A stretch of DNA of 64,000 nt. Origin: Paenibacillus rhizosphaerae (GTDB lineage: Bacteria > Bacillota > Bacilli > Paenibacillales > Paenibacillaceae). The DNA lies in the NCBI RefSeq assembly GCF_014192015.1, contig NZ_JACHXJ010000002.1, forward strand, positions 1 to 64,000. The letters run 5' to 3'. The notes beneath the pieces are model-generated. The model made no database searches. It saw nothing but the letters and a program-made list of their open reading frames with translations, and was not told where the DNA came from. Of the stretch, positions 18,997-28,227 are shown piece after piece. The position numbers and the translations under genes are program-made. Numbering within the stretch: the stretch's first letter is position 1; each line of letters starts with the position of its first letter.

Positions 18997-19953
18997 ATGA
19001 GTATAGAGCGTTCAAATCCATCGGGTACCGTCGCCTGGACGGGAATTGCCGGTGAACTGTTACTTGCCTTGTTCAAAGGCGTGGTCGGATATTTTACAGG
19101 GAGCAAGGCACTGCTGGGAGATGCGCTGTATTCTGCATCGGACGCAGCCGGCGCGCTGGCCCGGCGCATTCCATGGCGGACGTCGTCAAAGCTCCGGAGC
19201 GCGCAGCAGGCTGATCTGCGGACCGGAAGAACAGAGCCGATTCTGGCGATTTTATTCTCGGTCCTTGTGCTGATGGGCGGATTGCAAATTGCCGTCGCGG
19301 CGGTCCGGGACCTGGCTTCAGGCCGTGTGCAGGAGCCCGGGCAGTTTACGCTGATTGCGATACTCGTCTCGCTTGCGGTCAAAGAAGCGCTCTTTCAGTT
19401 CCAGTACCGCCAATCCAAGAAGGAGGGCGACGGCATGCACACGGTGTATGCCGATAACCACCGCTTCAGCCTGTACTCGTCCATCACGGTATTGATCGGC
19501 GTCATTTTGGCGATGACCGGCAGCGCCATTCAGTGGTCCATGCTGCAGTATATGGATTCCATCTCGGCTCTGATCGTCGCGGCGCTGCTGCTGCGCAGAG
19601 GGTACCGGCTTATCGTCAGCTCCGTGTACGGACAGCTGGTACAGGAGACCGAGCAGGAGGACGCGATTAACTTTATCGATACGGTGCAGCGGGTTCACGG
19701 CGTCATTACGGTGGATGACCTGAAAGCATCGGAGCAGGGACACTACATTACGATCGATCTGAAGATCAGCGTCAATCCGCGGATTACCGTCCAGGAGGGC
19801 GCCGAGATCGCCGACCGGGTCAAGAAGCTTCTGATGCACCGTTTTTTGCATGTCAGCATCGTAAATATCCAGGTCGTCCCTTATGATCCCGGTTATCCGT
19901 ACAAGTCGAACCATCATCTGACGGATAATGAGCAGCCGACACTGCTCCAATAG
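18997..19953 (+). CDS. cation diffusion facilitator-like transporter lacking usual metal ligands
   Basis: Protein of 318 aa with the CDF layout: about six hydrophobic helices (15-35, 85-105, 117-133, 161-178, 185-200) and a C-terminal ferredoxin-like cytosolic domain (about 210-300; VQRVHGVITVDDLKASEQGHYITIDLKISVNP). The TM2 site reads D42-x-x-Y45-x-x-x-D49, where Zn transporters have His at 45. The TM5 site reads N154-x-x-x-S158, where His-x-x-x-Asp is expected. Three of the four canonical liganding side chains are therefore replaced. It may carry another ion or be regulatory. The gene stands between secF and recJ. Confidence 0.8.
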   Translation: MSIERSNPSGTVAWTGIAGELLLALFKGVVGYFTGSKALLGDALYSASDAAGALARRIPWRTSSKLRSAQQADLRTGRTEPILAILFSVLVLMGGLQIAVAAVRDLASGRVQEPGQFTLIAILVSLAVKEALFQFQYRQSKKEGDGMHTVYADNHRFSLYSSITVLIGVILAMTGSAIQWSMLQYMDSISALIVAALLLRRGYRLIVSSVYGQLVQETEQEDAINFIDTVQRVHGVITVDDLKASEQGHYITIDLKISVNPRITVQEGAEIADRVKKLLMHRFLHVSIVNIQVVPYDPGYPYKSNHHLTDNEQPTLLQ

Positions 19954-20009
19954 CTTGCTCATGGTCTATACGAACAGAAGACGGGGCGGGGAAAGAAAGG
20001 TGAAGACGA

Positions 20010-22409
20010 TTGTTTGATTCGAAATATGAATGGCGGATTACCGGAGCGGATCCGGAGAAGGCGGGCCGGCTGGCACAGGAGCTGTCGGTTTCTCCTCTGG
20101 TAGGCTCGCTTCTGGCGGCCAGAGGAATTAACAATGCGGAAGACGCCGCCTTGTTTTTAAGCGGAAGCCTGGAGGCTTTGCATGATCCGTTCCTGCTGCT
20201 TGGCATGAAAGAGGCCGTTCCGCGGATTCAAAAAGCGGTCGAGACCGGAGAACATATATTGATTTACGGGGATTATGACGCTGACGGCGTGTCCAGCACT
20301 TCGCTCATGATCCATTTCATGCGCTATCTTGGAGCATCCTACGACATCTATATTCCGCATCGATCCAATGAAGGGTACGGACTTCACAACCATGCCCTGG
20401 ATTGGGCACATCAGCAGGGGGTCAGCCTGATCATTACGGTCGATACCGGCATCAGCGCCGTTGATCAGATCGCGTATGCCAACTCGCTCGGGATGGATGT
20501 GATCGTCACCGACCACCACGAGCCGCCGGAAGTGCTTCCAGACGCCTATGCGCTCATCAATCCGAAGCAGCCGAACTGCCCGTATCCGTTTAAAGGCTTG
20601 GCCGGGGTCGGGGTAGCCTACAAGCTGACTCAGGCCATGCTTGGCGAGCCGCCGGTGGAATGGACGGAAATCGTGGCCATCGGTACCATTGCGGACTTAA
20701 TGCCGCTCAGCGGTGAGAACCGCATCCTGGTCAGCCGCGGCTTGCAGCAGATGCGCAGCTCATCGTTTCCGGGAATCCGCGCGCTGATGGAAGTCGGGGG
20801 CATTACGATGCGGAATGTCACATCGATCAATGTCGCCTTCGGCATGGCTCCGCGCATTAATGCCAGCGGTAGGCTGGATCATGCAGGATCGGCCGTAGCC
20901 CTGCTGACGACGGAAAATGAGGATGAGGCATTAAGATTGTCCCATGGGCTGGATGAGCTCAACAAGGAGCGGCAGCAGGTGGTCGACGATATTGTCAAGG
21001 AGGCGACCAGCCAGCTTTTGGCTAAGACCGATGGGAACCGGGTGCCCGATGTGATCGTGCTGGCAGGAGAAGGCTGGAACGTGGGCGTCGTCGGCATTGT
21101 CGCTTCCAAAATTTTGGAACGGTATTATCGCCCGGTCATTATATTGGGTATCGATCCGGATACCGGTATGTGCAAGGGGTCAGCCCGCTCCATACCGGGG
21201 CTGGACATCTATGAGGCGCTGACCTCCTGCAAATCGCTGATGGACCATTACGGCGGCCATCCGTCCGCTGCGGGCATGAGCCTGCACAGAGATCAGCTGG
21301 ACGCCTTCGAGCAGGCACTGAACGAATATGCCGCCGGGGTTCTGACCGAATCCGATTTTATTCCTGTCGCGGCATCGGACGGAGAGTGGCGGCTGCCGGA
21401 CGTTCCCTTGCCGGTTATCGATGAGATGGAAATGCTGTCGCCCTTCGGTATGGACAATCCTGTGCCCAAGTTTATTTTCAGGGGCTGCAGGCTGCTCGAG
21501 ACCCGGAAGATGGGACGTGGCAGCAAGCATCTCAAGCTGGTCGTTCAGCAGGACGGCGTCCGCCTGGAAGCGGTCGCGTTCGGCAAAGGCGAGCTGGCCG
21601 AAGTGCTGACGGAAGGCGCGGAGCTTGATCTGCTCGGCGAAATGAGCGTCAATGAGTGGAACGGTTCGCGCAGACCACAGCTGATGCTGCAAGATCTGAA
21701 GCTTACGCAGCCGCAGGTGTTCGACTTACGCGGATCCAAGGATCCTTGGCAGGAGATCGACCGGGTCAGCCAGCTGATCGGATCGCATTTCAGACTGGGG
21801 CCGACGCAGGTGGCGGCGGTCATGGAACGGGAGTTTCTGGATCCGGCAAAAATCCGTTTGAATGAATCCACCCTTTGGGTATATGATAAGAATGCTGGAA
21901 TTTTGGCGTATCATCCGAACGAGGAGCGGTCCGGCCAGGACGACGTGACGACGCTGTTCATGCTGAACGCGCCGGAGACGCCGGAGCAGCTGGATGCGGT
22001 TCTGTTTTCTTTTCCGAGACTGTCTAACGTATTTCTGCTTCATCAGGTACATAAGAGAGAGAGACTCGCTGTGCCGGACAGGGATCAGTTCAAGAAGCTG
22101 TATATATTGTTGTCGAAAATCGCAGCCGAACCCGTCAGGGAGGAAGCTGCCTTATCGAGGCTCAGTCAGCAGGCGTCGTGCAGCATCCGCATGGTGTCAA
22201 AGATGATGGATGTGTTCGAGGAGCTGTCTTTTATAGACAGGCAGGAAGGCCTTATCCGTTTTATACCTAAACCGCCCAAGCGTGATTTGGCTTCATCCCG
22301 CCATTTCCTTGCGCTAGGGAACTTAGCGGAAATGGAACAGCATCTGCTGTATGCCAGCACGCCGCAGGTCACGAGCTGGTTCATTTCCCGCATGCGGGGG
22401 GCTTCGTGA
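20010..22409 (+). CDS. recJ: single-stranded-DNA-specific exonuclease RecJ
   Basis: 5'-3' ssDNA exonuclease of 799 aa for recombination and mismatch repair. DHH-phosphoesterase motifs are intact: IYGDYDADGVSST (about 87-99), ITVDTGIS, VTDHHEPPE, and the DHHA1 part with YGGHPSAAGMSL (about 410). An OB-fold follows, then a Firmicutes-type C-terminal extension (about 570-799) with ATPase-like features absent from short RecJ. The TTG start at 20010 is supported by GAAAGGTGA and by alignment of the first residues (FDSKYEWRI). Fifty-six bp separate it from the CDF gene. Confidence 0.95.
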   Translation: MFDSKYEWRITGADPEKAGRLAQELSVSPLVGSLLAARGINNAEDAALFLSGSLEALHDPFLLLGMKEAVPRIQKAVETGEHILIYGDYDADGVSSTSLMIHFMRYLGASYDIYIPHRSNEGYGLHNHALDWAHQQGVSLIITVDTGISAVDQIAYANSLGMDVIVTDHHEPPEVLPDAYALINPKQPNCPYPFKGLAGVGVAYKLTQAMLGEPPVEWTEIVAIGTIADLMPLSGENRILVSRGLQQMRSSSFPGIRALMEVGGITMRNVTSINVAFGMAPRINASGRLDHAGSAVALLTTENEDEALRLSHGLDELNKERQQVVDDIVKEATSQLLAKTDGNRVPDVIVLAGEGWNVGVVGIVASKILERYYRPVIILGIDPDTGMCKGSARSIPGLDIYEALTSCKSLMDHYGGHPSAAGMSLHRDQLDAFEQALNEYAAGVLTESDFIPVAASDGEWRLPDVPLPVIDEMEMLSPFGMDNPVPKFIFRGCRLLETRKMGRGSKHLKLVVQQDGVRLEAVAFGKGELAEVLTEGAELDLLGEMSVNEWNGSRRPQLMLQDLKLTQPQVFDLRGSKDPWQEIDRVSQLIGSHFRLGPTQVAAVMEREFLDPAKIRLNESTLWVYDKNAGILAYHPNEERSGQDDVTTLFMLNAPETPEQLDAVLFSFPRLSNVFLLHQVHKRERLAVPDRDQFKKLYILLSKIAAEPVREEAALSRLSQQASCSIRMVSKMMDVFEELSFIDRQEGLIRFIPKPPKRDLASSRHFLALGNLAEMEQHLLYASTPQVTSWFISRMRGAS

Positions 22410-22428
22410 CCGGGGAGGATCGGTCGAA

Positions 22429-22509
22429 ATGAATGCCTACGAGGGTCCGTATAATACCGTAACCTCAAGCAACGCTTACGAAAGTCAGTTTTACTTCGTA
22501 AAACTCTAG
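22429..22509 (+). CDS. possible 26-aa leader peptide before apt
   Basis: A short reading frame ([19 protein letters not shown] and seven more residues) starts with ATG 10 nt after GGGGAGG and stops inside the apt ribosome-binding region. No homologue is recognised. The 3' half of the frame contains two overlapping, mutually exclusive hairpins. It could be a regulatory leader peptide or simply a noncoding repeat with a chance frame; coding is uncertain. Confidence 0.3.
   Translation: MNAYEGPYNTVTSSNAYESQFYFVKL
22476..22505 (+). promoter_or_regulatory. alternative hairpins in the recJ-apt spacer
   Basis: Stem A: TTACGAA (22476-22482) with TTCGTAA (22495-22501). Stem B: AGTTTTAC (22487-22494) with GTAAAACT (22498-22505), loop TTC. 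They share bases 22498-22501 and cannot form together. Stem B ends 3 nt before the AGAAGGAGAG site of apt, so its formation could affect translation. Confidence 0.55.
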
Positions 22510-22520
22510 AAGGAGAGATT

Positions 22521-23042
22521 ATGTTGAATTACAAAGATTATATCCGGGTGATTCCGGACTTCCCGATGGCTGGAATCAGTTTTAAAGATATTACGACCCT
22601 GCTTCAAAACGGGGAAATTTACAAAAAGGCCATCGATGACATCAAGGCTATGGTGTCTCACCTGAAAATCGATGTCATTGCGGGTCCGGAAGCCCGGGGC
22701 TTCGTCGTCGGGGCGCCGCTTGCTTATGCGCTGGGCGTTGGATTTGCGCCGATCCGCAAGAGCGGCAAACTGCCTTACGAAACGATTGAAGTCGGTTATG
22801 ATCTCGAATATGGCAAGGATAAGCTCGCCATGCACACCGATGCGATCAAGAAAGGCCAGAACGTTCTGATCGCTGACGATCTGCTGGCCACGGGCGGTAC
22901 CATTTCCTCTTCCGTCAATCTGGTTAACCAACTGGGCGGCAACGTGGTTGGGGCAGCGTTCATGATTGAGCTGGTGGCCCTGAACGGACGCGGTAAATTG
23001 CCGGGTGTGGAAGTATTCTCCCTCATGTCCTACGAAGATTAA
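22521..23042 (+). CDS. apt: adenine phosphoribosyltransferase
   Basis: Salvages adenine with PRPP to AMP. Protein of 173 aa, close to the family norm. The PRPP loop [13 protein letters not shown] (about 118-130), the adenine hood [22 protein letters not shown] at the N-terminus and [18 protein letters not shown] are typical. The ATG follows GAAGGAGAG. Order recJ-apt is conserved with Bacillus, where relA comes next; here a 9-kb accessory block intervenes. Confidence 0.96.
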   Translation: MLNYKDYIRVIPDFPMAGISFKDITTLLQNGEIYKKAIDDIKAMVSHLKIDVIAGPEARGFVVGAPLAYALGVGFAPIRKSGKLPYETIEVGYDLEYGKDKLAMHTDAIKKGQNVLIADDLLATGGTISSSVNLVNQLGGNVVGAAFMIELVALNGRGKLPGVEVFSLMSYED

Positions 23043-23074
23043 ACGCCGGAAGTTCGTTTCCCGGGAAATAAATG

Positions 23075-23119
23075 AAGAGCTGTCTGAAGTCGAAATGACT
23101 TTCAGGCGGCTCTCTTTTT
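23075..23119 (+). terminator. apt terminator
   Basis: Imperfect stem GAGC.GTCTGAAGTC / GACTTTCAGGC.GCTC with a GAAAT loop, followed by CTCTTTTTG. Confidence 0.8.
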
Positions 23120-23480
23120 GTTGTTGTGATGGAATATCGGTGCTTCTGCGAACTTCGTACAAAGGTGTATTTGCTAACGATAACGGGTAGGAAATACGCC
23201 GCTCGCATGAAGGCTGGTTTCGGCTCGTCAGGCAGAACGCCGATTCGCTGTGGGGCGATGAACAGAGCTCGCCAATGCAAAAGCAATATATTGAGCCTTT
23301 TTTTGAAGAGTGACTGCATAGGAACGGAGCTTGGTCAACCCATTTGGGAAAATAACTCCACTTTTTTTAATAGTTATGAAAAATATCTTTTTTATTTTTA
23401 TGTGGTTTGCTATAATCTGCCTAAAGCAGGAAACATATGCTTGGAATCATCTTTTATGATCAAAGGGGAGGCCATTGTTG
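23120..23480 (+). promoter_or_regulatory. upstream region and promoter of the sugar ABC operon
   Basis: About 360 bp without a convincing gene; one plus-strand frame through it has no ribosome site and no recognisable product. The right part is A/T-rich and holds an extended -10 element TGCTATAAT at 23408-23416, with no clear -35. This is a plausible start point about 60 bp before the solute-binding-protein gene. Confidence 0.55.
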
Positions 23481-24806
23481 ATGAAGAAACAGGGAAGAGG
23501 TAGAAGTAGAGGTTTTGTTCTGACTTTGCTGTCCGTCATGCTGTTGTCGGTCGTACTCAGCGCTTGTGGGGGAGGGAATAAGGCGGATGCTCCGCAATCG
23601 CAATCTTCCGAACCGCAGCCGTCCACCGAGACGAAGAGCAGCGATCCGGTCAAGCTGGAGTTTTGGACCATCGCGCTGCAGCCTACATTCACGGACTACT
23701 TTAATAAGCTTATTGCCGATTACCAGAGCAGTCATCCGGGCGTCACGATCGATTGGAAGGACTATCCTTATGACGCGGTGACCAACAAGCTGCTGACCAG
23801 CATCGCCAGCGGCAACAGCCCGGACGTCGTGAACCTGAACACCGAATTTGCCAGCCAGATGGGCTCTAAAGGGGCCGTGCTCGATCTGAACGGATTCCTG
23901 ACGGATGAAGAGAAGGGAGCTTATTTTGACGGTATCTTCAACTCCACCGTCATCGACGGCAAGGCTTATGCCCTTCCTTGGTACACAGGCACCGAGGTGC
24001 TCTTTATGAACACGAAAATCGTGAAGGAAGCCGGCCTGGATCCGGCCAATCCGCCGAAAACGATGGAGGAGCTGGCCGATTGGGCGCGCCAAGTGAAGGC
24101 GAAAACCGGTAAACTCGGATATTCCCAGCAGTTCGCCTCGAAGCTGCTTCCGGTAAACGACATTCCGATTCTGAATGATGACAAAACGGCCGCAGCCTTT
24201 AACACACCTGAGATGACCAGCATGATCGAAACGATTCAGAAAAACATCGCCGACGGTGTCATCATGAAAGAAGACGTTCCGTTTACGAAGCAGATCCAAT
24301 ACTACTCCGGAGAGCAGGTGGCCTTCGAACTGGCCGGTCCGACCTTTATCAACTTCCTGAAGACTTCGGCTCCGGACGTGTATAAGAACACGATTGCCGT
24401 CCCGCTGCCGACCGGAAAAGCCGATGTTCGCCTGTCCAACTCTATGGACCTGGTCGTTCCGGCCAAATCGAAACATCAGAAGGAAGCGGTCGAGTTTGCC
24501 GTCTTCGTGACGAATGCCGAAAATCAGACATCGTTCTCCAAAGCGGCCAACACGCTCCCGTCCACCAAGGAATCGATCAAGGATCCGTTCTTTACGGAAA
24601 CCGACAAGTCGCTGGAAGCGGAAGCCAAGATCGCTTCAGCCAACAGCTTGGATAAGGCGGTCGATTATATGGTCGGCGTGCCGAACGCCGGGGATATCAA
24701 CTCCGCCATCGCCCGCGGCCTGCAGAAAATTTTCTTGAACGGGGCCGATGTCAAGTCAACGGTGGATGCAATGGAACAGGAAGTCAACGGGGTGCTCAAG
24801 AAATAA
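23481..24806 (+). CDS. ABC sugar transporter, extracellular solute-binding lipoprotein
   Basis: Protein of 441 aa from the ATG at 23481 (AAAGGGGAG 10 nt upstream). The signal peptide is of lipoprotein type: basic start, hydrophobic stretch, lipobox LSAC with the lipidated Cys near residue 30, then a Gly/Ser/Gln linker. The rest is a family-1 solute-binding fold (KLEFWTIALQPTFTDYFNKLIADY, TDEEKGAYFDGIFNSTVIDGKAYALPWYTGTEVLFMN). It captures a sugar or sugar derivative outside the membrane and passes it to the two permeases that follow. The ATPase subunit is not encoded here; such systems often borrow a shared MsmX-type ATPase. Confidence 0.9.
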   Translation: MKKQGRGRSRGFVLTLLSVMLLSVVLSACGGGNKADAPQSQSSEPQPSTETKSSDPVKLEFWTIALQPTFTDYFNKLIADYQSSHPGVTIDWKDYPYDAVTNKLLTSIASGNSPDVVNLNTEFASQMGSKGAVLDLNGFLTDEEKGAYFDGIFNSTVIDGKAYALPWYTGTEVLFMNTKIVKEAGLDPANPPKTMEELADWARQVKAKTGKLGYSQQFASKLLPVNDIPILNDDKTAAAFNTPEMTSMIETIQKNIADGVIMKEDVPFTKQIQYYSGEQVAFELAGPTFINFLKTSAPDVYKNTIAVPLPTGKADVRLSNSMDLVVPAKSKHQKEAVEFAVFVTNAENQTSFSKAANTLPSTKESIKDPFFTETDKSLEAEAKIASANSLDKAVDYMVGVPNAGDINSAIARGLQKIFLNGADVKSTVDAMEQEVNGVLKK

Positions 24807-24827
24807 TTGGGCCGGTTGACGGAAGAC

Positions 24828-24854
24828 GTGCGGGGGGACTGGGTTCCCCCGTAC
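24828..24854 (+). promoter_or_regulatory. intra-operon stem-loop between binding-protein and permease genes
   Basis: GTGCGGGGG pairs with CCCCCGTAC (one G-U) and is not followed by a T-run. Such a hairpin at the 3' end of a binding-protein message usually stabilises it, or attenuates read-through, so that binding protein exceeds permease. Confidence 0.6.
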
Positions 24855-24879
24855 ATTCTAGTTAGGTGGTGATCACAGA

Positions 24880-25761
24880 GTGTACAAATGGATGCGGTCG
24901 GAGTCATTCACGGCATGGGCTTTTATGGCCCCGGGACTTCTGGTTGTCGCTGTATTCGTATTTTGGCCTATTATTTACGGTATCCCGCTGTCCTTTACGG
25001 ACTACTCGGTTATTTCCGAAACGCATTATGTCGGCGTCGATAACTTTGTGAACGCATTTAAAGACCACAACTTCCTCATTTCGCTGTGGAATTCGCTGCT
25101 GTACGTGATCGTCGTGCCGATCATCCAGATTTTGTCCATCCTGATGGCGATTCTGGTCAACGGGAAAATTCCGGGCGTGAAGTTCTTCCGGACCGCTTAT
25201 TATATTCCGGTCGTGACCTCCATGGTCGCCGTGGCGCTGATCTGGAGCTGGCTTCTGAGCAACAACGGGGTTGTCAATTTTCTTCTGATCAAGGTGGGAA
25301 TCATCAGCGACCAGGTTTCCTGGCTCGCCACCAGCAGTACGGCACTGTTCGTGCTCATGTTCATTACGATGTGGAAGGGCTTAGGCTATTACATGATGCT
25401 GTACCTGGCCGGGCTCCAAGGCATTCCTTCGGATCTGTATGAAGCGGCGCGGGTGGACGGAGCCAGCAGGCTGCGCCTGATCCTGAACATTACGATTCCG
25501 CTGCTGAGACCTCACATTTTATTCTGTACCCTGATCTCCCTCATGGGGGCGATCCGCGTCTTTGACGAAATCTATATTTTGACCAAAGGCGGACCGGGTA
25601 CGTCAACGCTGACATCGAGCGTCTATATTTTCCAAAAAGGTCTGGAACAGTTCAACTTCGGGTACGCCTCGGCGCTGGGGCTCATCGTCAGCGTCATTAT
25701 CGCCGTATTCAGCGTGCTTGTGTTCCGATTTAACCGGAAAGGCGGTGTCAATCCATACTGA
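24880..25761 (+). CDS. ABC sugar transporter permease (MalF/UgpA type)
   Basis: Protein of 293 aa with six transmembrane helices. The EAA loop that docks the ATPase reads YEAARVDGASRLRLILNITIPLLRPHILF (about 186-214). An N-terminal helix precedes the conserved SFTDYSVISETHYVGVDNFVNAF. GTG at 24880 follows AGGTGGTGAT. The last base of its stop is the first base of the next ATG, so the two permeases are translated together and probably form a heterodimer. Confidence 0.93.
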   Translation: MYKWMRSESFTAWAFMAPGLLVVAVFVFWPIIYGIPLSFTDYSVISETHYVGVDNFVNAFKDHNFLISLWNSLLYVIVVPIIQILSILMAILVNGKIPGVKFFRTAYYIPVVTSMVAVALIWSWLLSNNGVVNFLLIKVGIISDQVSWLATSSTALFVLMFITMWKGLGYYMMLYLAGLQGIPSDLYEAARVDGASRLRLILNITIPLLRPHILFCTLISLMGAIRVFDEIYILTKGGPGTSTLTSSVYIFQKGLEQFNFGYASALGLIVSVIIAVFSVLVFRFNRKGGVNPY

Positions 25762-26606
25762 TGATAGCGAATCGTGGGATGAAGCAAGTGAAAACAGGGA
25801 TCCGGCTGACGATCGTCTACATTTTGTTAGTCGCTCTGGCTCTGTTTATGATGGGACCGTTTCTCTGGCTGCTCAGCGTGTCTTTGATGCCGGGCAAAAA
25901 CGTGTTCGCCAACCCGCCGGCTATCCTGCCGACGTTCATTGACTTCGACAATTACGTGAAGGTTTGGCAGTTCATGAACTTTCCGAAGTATATCTATAAT
26001 ACGGTCGTGATTACGGTGCTCGGGGTTGTGACCAACGTCGTTCTCTCCAGCCTGACCGCGTATCCGCTGGCGACCTTTCGCTTCAAAGGCAGGGATCTCG
26101 TATTTACCCTGCTGGTGGCTACAATGATTATCCCGTCTTCTACGGCGATGATCGTGCATTACCTGACGATTCAGTCCCTGCATTTAACCGGGTCCTTTCT
26201 GGGCGTCGTACTGCCTTCCGCCGTGTCGGTATTCAACATCTTTTTGATGCGCCAGACGTTTCTCGGAATTCCTTCGGACGTGCGTGACTCGGGAAAAATG
26301 GACGGTGCTTCCGAATTCCGGATCTGGTGCCAGCTGATTCTGCCCTTGGTGAAGCCGGCGATTGCGGTCATTTCGCTGCTGGAGATGATGGCGTTCTGGA
26401 ACAATTTCCTGTGGCCGATCGTCGTGCTGGACGATCCGCAGAAGTATCCGCTCGCCGCGGCGCTGACGTTCCTGAACGGCCAATTCTCCTACAATTTCGG
26501 ATGGATCGCGGCGGGAACGATGATCTCGGTGCTGCCGATTATTGTCGTGTTCCTGTTTACCCAGCGTTACTACATGGAAGGCATGGCCGGCGCGATCAAA
26601 GGGTAA
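25761..26606 (+). CDS. ABC sugar transporter permease (MalG/UgpE type)
   Basis: Protein of 281 aa, six helices. The start region VYILLVALALFMMGPFLWLLSVSL leads into the periplasmic loop. The EAA motif is DVRDSGKMDGASEFRIWCQLILPLVKPAIAV (about 174-204), slightly unusual in having DSGKMDGAS where EAARIDGAS is common. Second subunit of the transporter encoded upstream. Confidence 0.93.
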   Translation: MIANRGMKQVKTGIRLTIVYILLVALALFMMGPFLWLLSVSLMPGKNVFANPPAILPTFIDFDNYVKVWQFMNFPKYIYNTVVITVLGVVTNVVLSSLTAYPLATFRFKGRDLVFTLLVATMIIPSSTAMIVHYLTIQSLHLTGSFLGVVLPSAVSVFNIFLMRQTFLGIPSDVRDSGKMDGASEFRIWCQLILPLVKPAIAVISLLEMMAFWNNFLWPIVVLDDPQKYPLAAALTFLNGQFSYNFGWIAAGTMISVLPIIVVFLFTQRYYMEGMAGAIKG

Positions 26607-26645
26607 GGTACGGCTAATTTACGCCAGGAAAGGAAGCATGCAGAC

Positions 26646-28190
26646 ATGGAGAAGAGTCACAAACTGGTGTTCGTCCCTCTGGACGAACGTCCCTGCAACT
26701 ATGAATTCCCGTATATGCTGGCGCAGGGAACCGAGTTTGAGATGGTCCGGCCGCCGATGGACATGATGGGTCTCAAAAAGCGCCCGGGCGATACCGAGAG
26801 GTTGTGGGCCTGGCTGGAGCAGGAGGCAGCTGACGCCGACGGGGCCATCATTGCCATAGACACACTGCTGTATGGCGGCATCATCCCGTCGCGGCTGCAT
26901 TATCTGAAGCCAGGAGAGCTTGCGAATCGGGTGGAACGGCTGCGGCGGCTGAAGGCGCGGAATCCAAACTTGCGGCTCTTCGCCTTTCAGCTGATCATGC
27001 GCTGTCCGCAGTATTCGATCGCCGACGAGGAGCCGGATTACTACGGCGACTGGGGCAGGGAAATCTTCCGTAAAGGCTTTATCAGCCACCGGCAGGAGCT
27101 GGGGCTAGCCACTGCGGAAGAAAACATGGAACTGGCCGAGATCGATGTCCGGCTGCCCGCCGATGTGCTGCAGGATTACTTGGACCGCCGGGCGGTGAAC
27201 ATCGGGGCGATCGGCCGTGTGCTGGATGTGATTGCAGACGGCGGCATTGATTTTATGATTTTCCCTCAAGACGACTCGGCGCCATACGGTTATACGGCCA
27301 AGGACCAGCAGAAGGTCCGGGCGCTGATCTCCGAGCTCGATGTGGAGCTGCGGGCTTACATGTATCCCGGCGCCGATGAGGTCGGATGCACTCTGCTGGC
27401 TCGGATGGTCAACGAAATCAAGGGGAGTACGCCACTCATTTATCCGCGCCTTGCGGCGGTTCAGGGCAGCTTCGTCACACCGCTGTACGAGGACCGGTTC
27501 TTCTATGAGACGCTGAAGTATCAAATCATGGCGGCGGGCGGGTTAATCGGATCCGGCTGCAGTGAGTCGGATTTGGCGCTGCTCGTGAATACGCCGGGAG
27601 AAACGATGGTCGAAGCCGCGTCCCAGGAGCACCCGATCTTCGGTTACGACATCAACCGGAACATTATCGAGCTGGTGGAATATGGGGATTACGCGATGCG
27701 GGTTCAGGGCAAGCCGGCGGCGGTCGCCGACGTCGGGTACGCGAACGGCGGCGATTTGAAGCTGGTGAAGCTGCTGCGGCAAAAAGGGATGCTGTTTAAT
27801 CTGGCAGGGTATGCCGGGTGGAATACGAGCTCCAATTCGCTCGGTACAGTCATCGCTCAGTCCATGCTGTACCTGCGTTATGGCAGGACGCAGGAGCATC
27901 TTGACTTTCTGGCGCTGCGGTATGCCGAGGATGTCTGCTACTGCGCGGGCGTCCGGATGGAGCTGAACGCGGGTCTGGTTGAGCAACTGGGGCTCAGCGT
28001 ATTCGAGCTGGACGGCCAGCGCGGCGAAGTGTCCAGGCTGGTCAAGGAACGTCTTGGAGCTATGCTGGATCAGCGCATAAACAGCGATCAAGGGGTTGTG
28101 GAGATCACGGATTGCTTCATGCCCTGGAACCGTACCTTCGAAGTTGGACTACAAGCGCGCTTTCATGTGAAGCCGCCGATATATAGATAA
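26646..28190 (+). CDS. DUF4127-family protein
   Basis: Protein of 514 aa without signal peptide or membrane segments. The N-terminal KLVFVPLDERPCNYEFPY is the DUF4127 signature. Other conserved parts are IIAIDTLLYGGIIPSRLHYL (about 77-96), MIFPQDDSAPYG, YPGADEVGCTLLARM and YANGGDLKLVKLL. The family is cytoplasmic and uncharacterised as far as I know. Its placement directly after sugar permeases and before nanE argues for a step in carbohydrate processing. ATG start, with AGGAAAGGAAG upstream. Confidence 0.8.
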   Translation: MEKSHKLVFVPLDERPCNYEFPYMLAQGTEFEMVRPPMDMMGLKKRPGDTERLWAWLEQEAADADGAIIAIDTLLYGGIIPSRLHYLKPGELANRVERLRRLKARNPNLRLFAFQLIMRCPQYSIADEEPDYYGDWGREIFRKGFISHRQELGLATAEENMELAEIDVRLPADVLQDYLDRRAVNIGAIGRVLDVIADGGIDFMIFPQDDSAPYGYTAKDQQKVRALISELDVELRAYMYPGADEVGCTLLARMVNEIKGSTPLIYPRLAAVQGSFVTPLYEDRFFYETLKYQIMAAGGLIGSGCSESDLALLVNTPGETMVEAASQEHPIFGYDINRNIIELVEYGDYAMRVQGKPAAVADVGYANGGDLKLVKLLRQKGMLFNLAGYAGWNTSSNSLGTVIAQSMLYLRYGRTQEHLDFLALRYAEDVCYCAGVRMELNAGLVEQLGLSVFELDGQRGEVSRLVKERLGAMLDQRINSDQGVVEITDCFMPWNRTFEVGLQARFHVKPPIYR

Positions 28191-28227
28191 TAGTGGCCAT
28201 CATAAGTCACAAAAAAGATGAGAGAGG

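Noticed and set aside
23168..23185. CcpA cre site upstream of the sugar operon
   Set aside because: The TGCTAACGATAACG stretch misses consensus positions on the right half, so I do not claim it.
23126..23503. 125-codon plus-strand frame between apt and the solute-binding-protein gene
   Set aside because: It begins inside the apt terminator, has no ribosome site, and overlaps the promoter and the start of the lipoprotein gene.
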